From the NCBI GenBank assembly GCA_016939375.1, contig JAFGHF010000012.1:1-54833 (forward strand): a stretch of 54,833 nt of DNA, given 5' to 3'. The notes beneath the pieces are model-generated. The model saw only the letters and a program-made list of their open reading frames with translations, did not search any database and was not told the DNA's origin. The position numbers and the translations under genes are program-made. This stretch comes from Candidatus Omnitrophota bacterium. Lineage in GTDB: Bacteria; Omnitrophota; Gorgyraeia; JAFGHF01. Below are positions 22,808-33,010 of the stretch, in pieces (within the stretch, counting starts at the first letter, position 1; every line of letters starts with the position of its first letter).

Positions 22808-23416
22808 TCACTGCGACACAAAAGCTTCCACTTCATCATAATCAATAGCTTCGGCATAACCAAGCATCTCGGATTCGGAACAATTCCTGGCTTCTATAGC
22901 CACCATCACTTTATTGGCCACTACCGTCTGAATGCTTCCTCTTGAACTATCCTGATCCCACTCCACAACAGCGTTTACCCCTTTGATTTTTTTCACTGTC
23001 CTTCCTGTCTTACCGGCCATGGTCATCATCGCTGGGTTAGACATCATTCCAGATACAAAAGTGATCATAGGGTTATCTGTGGCGATATTGATATCCACGG
23101 AGGCGCTTCCTTTAGCATATCTTCTGTTTGCTGAGATAACGCCTCCAAAAAGCATAGACCCCGCGGCCATGCTCTCCACCTCTTTGGCCTGCCAGCCTTC
23201 TAGGGGCTCAGGGAATAATATCTCTATCTTCTGGGCCTTTAACTGCCGGATCTGTCCTACGGCATATTCCAGAGATTCAACAGCTTTGGAAAACTCTCCC
23301 GCTTTATATGCGGTCAATCCGGCATTGATCTCCTCTTCCACCTCATCTGCCCATATAATAGGACTAATAAGACAAATGACCGATAAACAAATCAGCGTCT
23401 TAAACATCTTATTCAT
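22808..23416 (-). CDS. Secreted protein with TPR-like N-terminus
   Basis: 202 residues. Signal peptide (LICLSVICLISPIIWA), then one TPR-like hairpin (EINAGLTAYKAGEFSKAVES) and a larger alpha/beta domain (EPLEGWQAKEVESMAAGSML, ASVDINIATDNPMITFVSGM, NAVVEWDQDSSRGSIQTVVA). Resembles small periplasmic proteins of unknown function. Overlaps the next gene upstream by 8 bp. Confidence 0.65.
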   Translation of the reverse strand: MNKMFKTLICLSVICLISPIIWADEVEEEINAGLTAYKAGEFSKAVESLEYAVGQIRQLKAQKIEILFPEPLEGWQAKEVESMAAGSMLFGGVISANRRYAKGSASVDINIATDNPMITFVSGMMSNPAMMTMAGKTGRTVKKIKGVNAVVEWDQDSSRGSIQTVVANKVMVAIEARNCSESEMLGYAEAIDYDEVEAFVSQ

Positions 23417-23984
23417 CTGTACCCTCCATCATTGCGTCCTCTTCCATTATGCCCTTTTCCATTTCAATAGTCTTTTCCCTTAAGCTCTTGGCTATCTGCT
23501 CGAACTCAGGAATGCTTCTGTCGAAATCGTCTACTTTATCCGAAAAAATAATCGAATAGGCACGGCTTGTCTTTTTGTCTTTATCTTCAAATTCAAATAT
23601 ATAGTGTAAAATACGGGAGGCGGATTTGCTTCCAGTCCTGGCCCATGTCTGACCGGCATTGTATTCAGCAATAAATCTGATGGCCTTCACCTGGTTAACG
23701 CTCACTTCCGTAATAGGTTCCACCATGGTAGCGCGGGCATAGAGAAGATCGATTATATATTGCGCGTAATCCGCTAGCGTGGAGCGCAATTCATCAGACA
23801 TAAATTTGATCTTGGGAAACACCTCCTGGTCATCGATGCTCTTGTTATAATACGTCCCGTGTCTGCTCCAGCCTTCCGGGACATCGATAACATAACCGTC
23901 AAAGGCGATGGTTTCGGCAAAGGCAAAGTAAGATATAAATAAAAAAGACAGTAAGATCAAAGCACATGATCCTCTATTTATCAT
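23409..23984 (-). CDS. Secreted protein of unknown function (PsbP-like impression)
   Basis: 191 residues. Signal peptide (SCALILLSFLFISYFAFA), then IAFDGYVIDVPEGWSRHG and a domain with VNQVKAIRFIAEYN and AYSIIFSDKVDDFDRSIPEF. The 'VPEGW' start and the late hydrophobic strand plus helix recall PsbP/DUF1795-type small periplasmic proteins, but I am not sure. Overlaps the TPR gene upstream by 11 bp. Confidence 0.65.
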   Translation of the reverse strand: MINRGSCALILLSFLFISYFAFAETIAFDGYVIDVPEGWSRHGTYYNKSIDDQEVFPKIKFMSDELRSTLADYAQYIIDLLYARATMVEPITEVSVNQVKAIRFIAEYNAGQTWARTGSKSASRILHYIFEFEDKDKKTSRAYSIIFSDKVDDFDRSIPEFEQIAKSLREKTIEMEKGIMEEDAMMEGTDE

Positions 23985-24588
23985 TTTCCCCCTCTCCTTG
24001 TTTACCTTTCAAGTTTTCTATACGAGACAATATCCAATCTCTGGCCTCCTGGTCTTCAGCGGCCAGGAACACAAGGGCACGCTCCAAATTACTTAGCGCA
24101 CCCTCTATGTCATTCATCTTCTCTTGTGCCGCGGCTATATTGGCGTAGACCACGGGACTCCCGGGGTCATATTTCAAGGACTTACGGCAACTCTCAAGGG
24201 CTTGCTCATATCTTCCCATCTGGATTAAAAGCCAGCCTTTATTGTTATAAAGAGGTGCGTAAGCCACGGCTGCCTCTATGCCTTGGTCGAAACAATCCAG
24301 TGCCTCTTGCTCATACCCCAACTCAGCCAGACAGATCGCCTTATCATTATAGACCTCTCCGTCTGCGGGGTCAAATTGTATTGCCTTGTCAAAATGCTTA
24401 AGCGCAACATCAAAATCATCCTCAATCAAAGCAAGCTCACCCTGAAAATATTCCATCGGCCCCAAAAGTTCTTTTTGGCGAGCGACAAAAAACCCCTCCC
24501 GGGCCAGTTCCTTTGCCTGCTCTGTTTTATTAAAAGTCAAAGCCTCATTTAAAAGCCTTCTTATCTCTTCGATGCTCCTCGGGTTCAT
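23974..24588 (-). CDS. Cytoplasmic TPR-repeat protein
   Basis: 204 residues with about four TPR units (ALIEDDFDVALKHFDKAIQF, ICLAELGYEQEALDCFDQGI, GWLLIQMGRYEQALESCRKS, AAAQEKMNDIEGALSNLERA). No signal or TM. A protein-protein scaffold of unknown partner. First gene of the operon that runs down to 20801; a TATAAT box (24617-24612, minus) sits 24 bp upstream. Confidence 0.8.
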   Translation of the reverse strand: MNPRSIEEIRRLLNEALTFNKTEQAKELAREGFFVARQKELLGPMEYFQGELALIEDDFDVALKHFDKAIQFDPADGEVYNDKAICLAELGYEQEALDCFDQGIEAAVAYAPLYNNKGWLLIQMGRYEQALESCRKSLKYDPGSPVVYANIAAAQEKMNDIEGALSNLERALVFLAAEDQEARDWILSRIENLKGKQGEGENDK

Positions 24589-24611
24589 AGCTGCCGCCTG
24601 TCTGTGCCTAT

Positions 24612-24642
24612 ATTATACCTCATAAGGGCCAAAAAGCCTCAA
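24612..24642 (-). promoter_or_regulatory. Putative promoter of the TPR/secreted-protein operon
   Basis: TATAAT (24617-24612) with TTGAGG (24642-24637) 19 bp upstream on the minus strand. The -35 is the second arm of the preceding terminator hairpin. Spacer is long, so a moderate call. Confidence 0.5.
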
Positions 24643-24657
24643 GAATAATCTTGAGGC
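24631..24657 (-). terminator. Rho-independent terminator
   Basis: Perfect 9 bp stem GCCTCAAGA/TCTTGAGGC (24636-24644, 24649-24657), 4 nt loop, followed on the minus strand by TTTTT. Ends the 24685-25062 transcript. Confidence 0.85.
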
Positions 24658-24684
24658 AAAATCATACACGATTAAAAAGGATGA

Positions 24685-25062
24685 CTAGTTATCTTGACAT
24701 GCCCCTTCTAAAACCGGCCTTCTTATCCGCTCCCAAATCCTATATCCTATATACATTAACACCGCCGGGGCAAGGATAAAGACTAATCTGATCGCTTTTA
24801 TTGTCAAGGGACGGCCCTCCCTGATATTGGCATACCAATAGGCCCAAGCGATCATCATAATACAATAGCCGGCAAATGCAGGCCCGACCAAATCTGCTTG
24901 AGCCGAATAATAGAAATAAAATAAGGTGAGCACTACAGATAAGCTGAGTAAAAGCCCATATGTCATATTCAGCTTTCTGGTAGTGCAATAGAGGAAGAAG
25001 GCCGCGACCAAAATCCCGCCACTCAAACCTAAAAAAACTTTTCTCTTTCTTGAGCTCTCCAT
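24685..25062 (-). CDS. Small four-TM membrane protein
   Basis: 125 residues from the ATG at 25062 (a TTG three bases upstream also fits the frame). Four TM helices (VFLGLSGGILVAAFFLYCTT; MTYGLLLSLSVVLTLFYFYY; VGPAFAGYCIMMIAWAYWYA; VFILAPAVLMYIGYRIW). Basic N-terminus, so probably cytoplasmic-in. Not recognised. Own promoter and own terminator: a single-gene unit. Confidence 0.7.
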   Translation of the reverse strand: MESSRKRKVFLGLSGGILVAAFFLYCTTRKLNMTYGLLLSLSVVLTLFYFYYSAQADLVGPAFAGYCIMMIAWAYWYANIREGRPLTIKAIRLVFILAPAVLMYIGYRIWERIRRPVLEGACQDN

Positions 25063-25120
25063 CAAACTGGACCTTAGGTTTCCTGATCTTTCGAGTTTAT
25101 GCTTATGCCGATATAATGAA

Positions 25121-25148
25121 AGTATAACACATTTCCAGTTGCTTGCAA
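25121..25148 (-). promoter_or_regulatory. Promoter of the small four-TM protein gene
   Basis: TTGCAA (25148-25143), 16 bp, TATACT (25126-25121) on the minus strand, about 58 bp upstream of the ATG. Confidence 0.6.
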
Positions 25149-25159
25149 AGGCTATAAGA

Positions 25160-26830
25160 TCAATATTCTTTTTCTCTTAAGGCCCTCATACCTAAATATA
25201 AAGGGACTACACAACATATAGCGCTCAATATGACTACGCCTAAAGCGCAAAGTACCAGGTATTTCTTTAAAATCACGATCCCCGCGATCCGGCCCAGGGC
25301 ATTAAAGTGGAATACCCCTCCTACCACCCCTACGGTGAGCAAAAGATAGATCAGATTCAAGGCAAAATTCAAAGTCCCGCCAAAGCCGGAAAAAATCGCC
25401 GCCGGATTTTTTACCGTAAAATCGGCAAACACCGCTCCCAGCCCACAGCTTAATCCTACTGAAGATATACAAGACAATATAATCAGGCTCAGCGAGACCA
25501 CCCAAATGGTCTTTGAAACTTCCAGCATATGATTTGAAAGGCATATCAGACCCACGCTTATAAACAGGCTAAAAAATAAGCTCAACCAGAATTTCTGCAA
25601 AAGTATTTTCTTGAAACTCACCGGCGCCAGGCCTAAGACCCAAAAACTCCTTCCCTCCAGGCTTAACTGAGGAAATACAAACCTCGCTCCCAGTGAGGCC
25701 AAGACTAGTGCAGTAGCAAAGATATTTAAAAAGCTGATTAGGCTTTTCCACATCGGGCTGTAGAGATGGTAGGAATAACTCTGCAGGTTTCCGAAATAGA
25801 TCGCCAGGATACCAAAAAAGATAAGAAACTGCGACCATTGTACGGCATCCCGGGAAAAAAGTTTAATGTCTTTGATTACCATCGCCCTTGAGTCAGGGCT
25901 AATAAATTTAAAACGGTTGACCATACTGTCGATAGAACTCTTTGAGTATATTTTTGTCGCGCTGGGAGACTGTATCTTCTCCCAGACCGGGTAATAGATC
26001 CTCCTAGCCAAGCTATGGATGACCAAAATCCCCATGCAGACATTGCTAAAAAGCAAGAGCCACCAAAACAAAGCCTGTTCGTATCTGCCCTGGATCACAG
26101 CAGTGATTCCCTCGGCTACCCAAAAGTTAGGTAAAAACAGACTGTTTGAAAGGTTGGTGTAAGGCAACAGGCGCCTGAGAAAAAAGGAAGTCTCATCAAG
26201 AGCTGGAGGCCGCACGACATCGACTCTGATAATGGCAAAGATAGCGGCTATAGTTATACCTACCAATATAGCAATAAGCGTCCTTTTATTGGGTATGATC
26301 TTAAGCAACAACATCATCACCGCTGTGCCTATTATAGCCGCTAAGACTATTAGGGGGAGAAAAAACATGATCGAAGCTAGATAGAAATCAAGGCCCAAGT
26401 TGCCATGTATGCCAAACGCGAGCAAGAACGGTCCTAGGATGAAAAAGAAAGCCCAGGAGCTCAAGCCCATGGATTCCAAAAACTTGACCATGAAGATCTT
26501 GGAATATGTCAGGGGATGCTTTAAAAAGAATTTGACCTCCGGTGAGCGATAGATAGTGGCGTAACTGATGATGATATTGCTAAAGACCAACATAAAAAAA
26601 AGCCCCATAAAGTAAAGATAAAAAAGACGGTTGACCACTATTATGCCCACTCCGCCCAAGTTATCAAAAAACTCCAAGGCCTTCCAAAAAAGAAAAAAAC
26701 CTCCCGCCAAAAGAAAAGTCACGAAAAAACCCACAAAGGCATCTTTCAAGATAGGCTCTTTGGGCAAAAGCGTAAGGGTATTCTTGAGGATATTAAATCT
26801 TGTCTTTAAAATTGCTGAATTCTGACTCAT
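25160..26830 (-). CDS. ABC exporter permease
   Basis: 556 residues, polytopic: about 12 hydrophobic helices spread from ~28 to ~550, separated by a cytoplasmic loop at ~290-320 (IQSPSATKIYSKSSIDSMVN). Pattern fits the large 'putative ABC exporter' permease type, in which one long protein replaces two half-permeases. Overlaps the ATPase gene by 38 bp. Its cargo is unknown. Confidence 0.8.
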   Translation of the reverse strand: MSQNSAILKTRFNILKNTLTLLPKEPILKDAFVGFFVTFLLAGGFFLFWKALEFFDNLGGVGIIVVNRLFYLYFMGLFFMLVFSNIIISYATIYRSPEVKFFLKHPLTYSKIFMVKFLESMGLSSWAFFFILGPFLLAFGIHGNLGLDFYLASIMFFLPLIVLAAIIGTAVMMLLLKIIPNKRTLIAILVGITIAAIFAIIRVDVVRPPALDETSFFLRRLLPYTNLSNSLFLPNFWVAEGITAVIQGRYEQALFWWLLLFSNVCMGILVIHSLARRIYYPVWEKIQSPSATKIYSKSSIDSMVNRFKFISPDSRAMVIKDIKLFSRDAVQWSQFLIFFGILAIYFGNLQSYSYHLYSPMWKSLISFLNIFATALVLASLGARFVFPQLSLEGRSFWVLGLAPVSFKKILLQKFWLSLFFSLFISVGLICLSNHMLEVSKTIWVVSLSLIILSCISSVGLSCGLGAVFADFTVKNPAAIFSGFGGTLNFALNLIYLLLTVGVVGGVFHFNALGRIAGIVILKKYLVLCALGVVILSAICCVVPLYLGMRALREKEY

Positions 26831-27554
26831 CGTCTAAGGCCTTGGTCAATTTTAAAAAAATGTCTTCTAATTTCCCGCTTACCCCGCTGGTCTTGGTCAA
26901 TTCATCGAAAGTCCCTTGAGCGATCATCTCTCCCTTATCGATGATGCCGATCCTATCGGCCAATTCCTCGGCGATAGAAAGGATATGCGTGGACATAAAT
27001 ATCGTCGTGCCCTGAGATGTCCTCTTCTTAAGCAGCCTTTTGATCAGGTGAATACTGTGCGGGTCAAGTCCTACTAAAGGCTCATCGATAAAGATCACTT
27101 CCGGTCTATGGATCAAAGCAGCGATATAGACTATTCTCTGTTGTAGTCCGTGAGAAAGGTTCTCGATCAATATATCGGCCACCTCATTTAAGCTGAAAAA
27201 ATCGAAATAGTCCTGGGCGGCCTCTAAAAGATAGCCTCTTTCCAGCCCATAGAGTGTTCCCACCAGTTCCACAAATTCCCTGGGTGTCAATTTATCATAA
27301 AGAAAAGGCGTATCGGGAATATAGCCGATTATTTTCTTGGCCTCTAAAAAGTCTTTCTGAATATCTTTATCTTTCACATAGGCGCAGCCGCTGGTGGGTT
27401 TAAGCAGTCCGGTGAGCATCTTTATGGTAGTGGTCTTACCAGCAGCATTGGGTCCTAAAAAGGTAAAGAATTCTCCCTTCTTTATTTCAAGGTTTAAGTT
27501 CTGCACCGCCTTTTTTTTACCAAAATGTTTACAGAGCCCGACTGTTTTTATCAT
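26793..27554 (-). CDS. ABC transporter ATP-binding protein
   Basis: 253 residues, single nucleotide-binding domain. Walker A GPNAAGKTTTIKML (~35), Q-loop region, variant signature NLSHGLQQRIVY (~135; Gly-Leu-Gln instead of SGGQ), Walker B VIFIDEPLVGLD and the H-loop STHI. It resembles the DrrA/CcmA-type ATPases of efflux systems. Partner of the permease encoded immediately downstream; its start overlaps the transglutaminase-like gene's stop by 4 bp. Confidence 0.93.
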   Translation of the reverse strand: MIKTVGLCKHFGKKKAVQNLNLEIKKGEFFTFLGPNAAGKTTTIKMLTGLLKPTSGCAYVKDKDIQKDFLEAKKIIGYIPDTPFLYDKLTPREFVELVGTLYGLERGYLLEAAQDYFDFFSLNEVADILIENLSHGLQQRIVYIAALIHRPEVIFIDEPLVGLDPHSIHLIKRLLKKRTSQGTTIFMSTHILSIAEELADRIGIIDKGEMIAQGTFDELTKTSGVSGKLEDIFLKLTKALDDESEFSNFKDKI

Positions 27555-29044
27555 CTATACTCCTTTATCTTGATTTCCAGCTTGCCGATTACCTTTACCA
27601 GGGCCAACTGGTCTTTGATCTCTCCCTCCAATAATTTGATATGCGTAGCGCAGGCCACATCCTGGCCCAGCGTAGGGTCCATATCCACCCAGCTTCCTAC
27701 ATACACCTGCGGCCAGGCATGGTAATAAAAACCTCCTTGTTGATAGAGAAGGCCGTATGCAATCTTGGTAGGAATACTTAGACTTCTGGCTAAAGCAGTA
27801 TAAAGAAAGGCGTGTTCGTTGCAATCGCCCTGCATATGATGCAATACCTCTAAAGACGAAGGTATGCTCATCGCGGGCACCTTCTTGACATGCTTATACA
27901 CCCAGCGGTTTAACAGCACTGCCGCCTGCCAGCTATCTTTAGTATTACCGACGATATTCTTGGCTGTCTTGATGATCTCTTGGTCATCGGATTGTATGAA
28001 AATAGAAGGTGCTAAAAATTCTCTTAGTTCGTCTTTTTCTATCGGTAAGGAAAGCGCCTTATCCGGAGGCCCCAAGGCATCGACGCTTAGGGTTATCTTA
28101 TCATCATCAGCGGCGATTATATTCTGGCGGCTGCTCTCTAGATTTTTTTTATCCAGGACATAGCCTTTCAAGTCCGCCTTTAAAAAACGCGATTCCCTGG
28201 CGTTCTCGATCTCGACATTACTGCGCACTGATGTAGAGGCAATCAGATCGATCATCACTGTGGGTTTTTCCCTCATAAAATCAAGTATCTCCTCGGCATC
28301 CTCCTTAAGGATCAACCATCCGAGCGGAGTCTCCTCTTTAAGCAATTCTCCTTCTTCGTTGACCCAGGCAAAAGTCTCGATCCCCTTGTAATCTATTTTT
28401 AATTTTGTGGCCCGGAAGTCCTTTTTCATTACATGCAAAGTCTCCTTGCCCAGCGGCTCTATAAACACTTCCTCTGCCGACATAGATATCGGGTCAAACA
28501 TCTTCACGGTGAACTTTCTGCCGGAACTCAGCTTTCCTGTAGGCAATGGCGCCAAAGGAGAATACAGCACGGAATCTTTAGGCAGACTAAGACGGGTGCT
28601 CCTTTTTTTACCGGCTGACTCTACGACCAGCAGCCAATCTTCTTCTTCGAGCAATTGGCCCGTCAATTTAGTGGAATAGCGGGCAGAGTTTAGGTCTACC
28701 CAAAAGTTTTTCAGTCTGTGGCCGGCATCGATAAGCGCCTCGGTATTAAAGTATATCTGCTCCGACCGGCCCAATATAGGCACCTGTAAGAATGTATTAT
28801 TTCTGATCAAAAACTGGCTGATCTGCTTTCCTGGCGGTACGCTCACGTAAGTATGCATATAGCCGATCTTGACCCCTTGAAAATAGACCCCCATCCAGTT
28901 ATCTTCTAACATAAGGTCCTGAGGGATCAACTCAAGATAGCTCAACTGTTTATGGCCGAATAACCCGGGAAATACCTCAAAATGAAAAAGCAGGGTCATC
29001 ATCACTGCCCAAAAAACCACTACTATTACTTTTACTATCTTCAT
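27551..29044 (-). CDS. Membrane-anchored transglutaminase-like protein
   Basis: 497 residues. N-terminal TM (VIVVVFWAVMMTLLFHFEVF), a long beta-rich extracytoplasmic region and a C-terminal transglutaminase core with the Cys-His-Asp triad: HMQGDCNEHAFLYTALARSL (Cys ~408), GFYYHAWPQVYVG (His ~442), WVDMDPTLGQ (Asp ~455). Such bacterial proteins are mostly protease-like or cross-linking enzymes of unknown substrate. First gene of a three-gene operon with the ABC exporter, so it may process or present the exported cargo. Confidence 0.88.
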   Translation of the reverse strand: MKIVKVIVVVFWAVMMTLLFHFEVFPGLFGHKQLSYLELIPQDLMLEDNWMGVYFQGVKIGYMHTYVSVPPGKQISQFLIRNNTFLQVPILGRSEQIYFNTEALIDAGHRLKNFWVDLNSARYSTKLTGQLLEEEDWLLVVESAGKKRSTRLSLPKDSVLYSPLAPLPTGKLSSGRKFTVKMFDPISMSAEEVFIEPLGKETLHVMKKDFRATKLKIDYKGIETFAWVNEEGELLKEETPLGWLILKEDAEEILDFMREKPTVMIDLIASTSVRSNVEIENARESRFLKADLKGYVLDKKNLESSRQNIIAADDDKITLSVDALGPPDKALSLPIEKDELREFLAPSIFIQSDDQEIIKTAKNIVGNTKDSWQAAVLLNRWVYKHVKKVPAMSIPSSLEVLHHMQGDCNEHAFLYTALARSLSIPTKIAYGLLYQQGGFYYHAWPQVYVGSWVDMDPTLGQDVACATHIKLLEGEIKDQLALVKVIGKLEIKIKEYR

Positions 29045-29060
29045 ATTATTCCTTAAAAAA

Positions 29061-29447
29061 CTACTCTAAGGCCTTCCAGCGCGCGTCTATTTTCTCTGCC
29101 TGGATCTTTCTGCCTGTCTTTTTATATAACTCTGCGAGCCTCTTTAAGAAAGGCATTAAATCTACGCTATCCTCTCCCAAAGACCGCTCTATCAGCTCGA
29201 TTCCTCTATTTAGTGCCTCTTCGGCCTGTTCATATTTCTCCTGCTCGATACAATCAGTGCCGAGCGCAAGCAGATCTTCGGCGGAGCCATTTCCCTCTTG
29301 GCTCTCAAAACGGTCGAGGATCTCATCATATGCGTCAGCGGAGAACCCTTCGAAATATTCTTCCTGCTGTACTTCCATCACCGCGTCCGGGTCCTGGGCA
29401 AAGCAGGTCAAGGGAAAAAGAAAAATCAAGATTATCAATAATCTCAT
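29061..29447 (-). CDS. Small secreted TPR-like protein
   Basis: 128 residues from the ATG at 29447 (AGGAGG four bases upstream; a GTG one codon earlier also fits). Signal peptide (LLIILIFLFPLTCFA), an acidic stretch, then two TPR-like helix pairs (LLALGTDCIEQEKYEQAEEA; LKRLAELYKKTGRKIQAEKI). Probably periplasmic protein-binding. Sits between DUF2207 and the transglutaminase-like gene. Confidence 0.65.
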   Translation of the reverse strand: MRLLIILIFLFPLTCFAQDPDAVMEVQQEEYFEGFSADAYDEILDRFESQEGNGSAEDLLALGTDCIEQEKYEQAEEALNRGIELIERSLGEDSVDLMPFLKRLAELYKKTGRKIQAEKIDARWKALE

Positions 29448-29475
29448 CACGCCTCCTGTCTTTTTTCAATGGCTC

Positions 29476-31401
<1,926 letters not shown>

Positions 31402-31437
31402 ATTGACCTGCTTTCTCGTTAAGACATGTCCGTCTGT

Positions 31438-31983
31438 TTAAAACCTTACATCCGGCGACTTTCTTTCAGTCGCGTATTCTATTTCAAAGAAATCCCGCGG
31501 TTTATAATTTAAGAGATTGGCTATTAGGTTACTGGGAAAGGCCTCCACGCATATATTATAGTCCCGCACTGTGCCGTTGTAGTATCTGCGCGCCATCTGT
31601 ATCTGGTCTTCTACTTCCGAGATCATCTTCTGTAACTCTAGAAACCCCTGATTGGCCTTAAGGTCAGGGTAGTTCTCGGCCAAGGCAAAAATACTCTTCA
31701 ATGTATGCGAAAGGTGATTTTCCACATTACCCTTTTCTCCTGCCCCGTTCATCTGTAAAAGCCGGGAGCGGATACTTGTCACTTCTTCCAATAAATTTTT
31801 TTCATGCTCCGCGTATCCCTTTACAGTATCTACAATCTTGGGAATAAGGTCATAGCGTCTTTTAAGCTGTACATCGATACCGCTCCAAGCCTCTTTGGTG
31901 AGGTTGCTTAAGCGGATGAAGCGGTTGTATATCCCCACAAACACGACCGCCACCACTACGAGAATGGCAAGCAATATGTACAT
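31438..31983 (-). CDS. lemA: LemA family protein
   Basis: 181 residues from the ATG at 31983 (strong AGGAGGGGGG; a TTG 18 bp upstream is weaker). N-terminal TM (ILLAILVVVAVVFVGIYNRF), then the helical LemA domain with NLTKEAWSGIDVQLKRRYDL, VETVKGYA-like VDTVKGYAEHEKN and MARRYYNGTVRDYNICVEAF. Exact role unknown. Adjacent to DUF2207, as in many genomes. The 181 bp upstream of the ATG, to the next gene, is AT-rich; I found no confident promoter there. Confidence 0.93.
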   Translation of the reverse strand: MYILLAILVVVAVVFVGIYNRFIRLSNLTKEAWSGIDVQLKRRYDLIPKIVDTVKGYAEHEKNLLEEVTSIRSRLLQMNGAGEKGNVENHLSHTLKSIFALAENYPDLKANQGFLELQKMISEVEDQIQMARRYYNGTVRDYNICVEAFPSNLIANLLNYKPRDFFEIEYATERKSPDVRF

Positions 31984-32164
31984 CTCCCCCCTCCTTAACA
32001 AATGTGTTGCCTTTTTTTCAACAATACTTCTTTACGTTTTTTTTATTTCCCGTACGGCAAACTTGACATAAGTCACGGTAAAGACAATACCGCAAAAAGA
32101 AATCCCGGTCCCAGAAAAAGACAAATCAAAGCCACTATACTGGATAATTGTTCTTTTTTTATCG

Positions 32165-33004
32165 TTATCCTTCTTTCCATTTAAGTACATAGCTGTAAAA
32201 AACATAGTAATCCAAGGCCAGAAGTGGAAAACCTAGAAATCCGAGCAGAGGCATCTCAAAGATCTTGGGCCCGGCAGGATAAGGCAGCTTATATACCCAC
32301 TTCGCCCCTGCCCAATAGTTCCAGAACTCCCAGAGAAAACCGCAGATCAATCCTGCCACAAAAAGACATAAGAAGCGCTGCCAATTTCCGGCCTGCCAGT
32401 CTCCTAAAATCGAACTCCGCCCTTTTAGATAATTCACGGGGTCAAGAAGAAATATAAAACCAAGCCAAAGCGGGATAGCCAAGTATCCTGCTATATTAGT
32501 AGGTGTGACTAATATAGAAATCAGACATCCTGCTCCAAGTATACTAAAAGTATATAATATACTCCTAGAAATTTTGAATCCTTTCATCTTCAGCCTGAAT
32601 GCCCCTGCGCTTTCAAGTAAATCCGAGGTCTCCAGCATCCCCGGCCCTATTGTGGCAAAGGACCAGGTCATTCCCACTATCGTGATCCAGGGTGCCGGCA
32701 GTCCGATATAGGCCCAGTTTTTAAGAAAAAGATTGAAAAATTCAAAGACATACCAATAAACAGCCGAAAGCACGGTTATCAGCAAAAACTCCCGACCATC
32801 TGTGGCTATTCGGGAACGGCCTCTTATTTTAAACACTACGGCGTCGATAGCTAAGATGTAGCCGGTCCAGACCAGCGGTGTGAAAAAAATACGTGCCCAT
32901 TTTACTCCAGCTAGTAACAGTACTTCGGAGGTCAATAGTATCCCTAGACCTAAGTAAAAGCGAGGCTTCATTTTATAAAGCATCAAGTAATTCCTTAATA
33001 ACAT
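32165..33004 (-). CDS. Eight-TM membrane protein with internal duplication
   Basis: 279 residues and about eight hydrophobic helices. The two halves match by eye: TGYILAIDAVVFKIRGRSRI with LGFIFLLDPVNYLKGRSSIL, and YWYVFEFFNLFLKNWAYI with CGFLWEFWNYWAGAKWVY. Four helices were therefore doubled. Acidic and aromatic residues inside helices (ID, FEFFN, WEFWN) could form an active site or channel. Not recognised as a named family. Follows the LpxH-like gene by 6 bp. Confidence 0.75.
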   Translation of the reverse strand: MLLRNYLMLYKMKPRFYLGLGILLTSEVLLLAGVKWARIFFTPLVWTGYILAIDAVVFKIRGRSRIATDGREFLLITVLSAVYWYVFEFFNLFLKNWAYIGLPAPWITIVGMTWSFATIGPGMLETSDLLESAGAFRLKMKGFKISRSILYTFSILGAGCLISILVTPTNIAGYLAIPLWLGFIFLLDPVNYLKGRSSILGDWQAGNWQRFLCLFVAGLICGFLWEFWNYWAGAKWVYKLPYPAGPKIFEMPLLGFLGFPLLALDYYVFYSYVLKWKEG

Positions 33005-33010
33005 ATTAAA

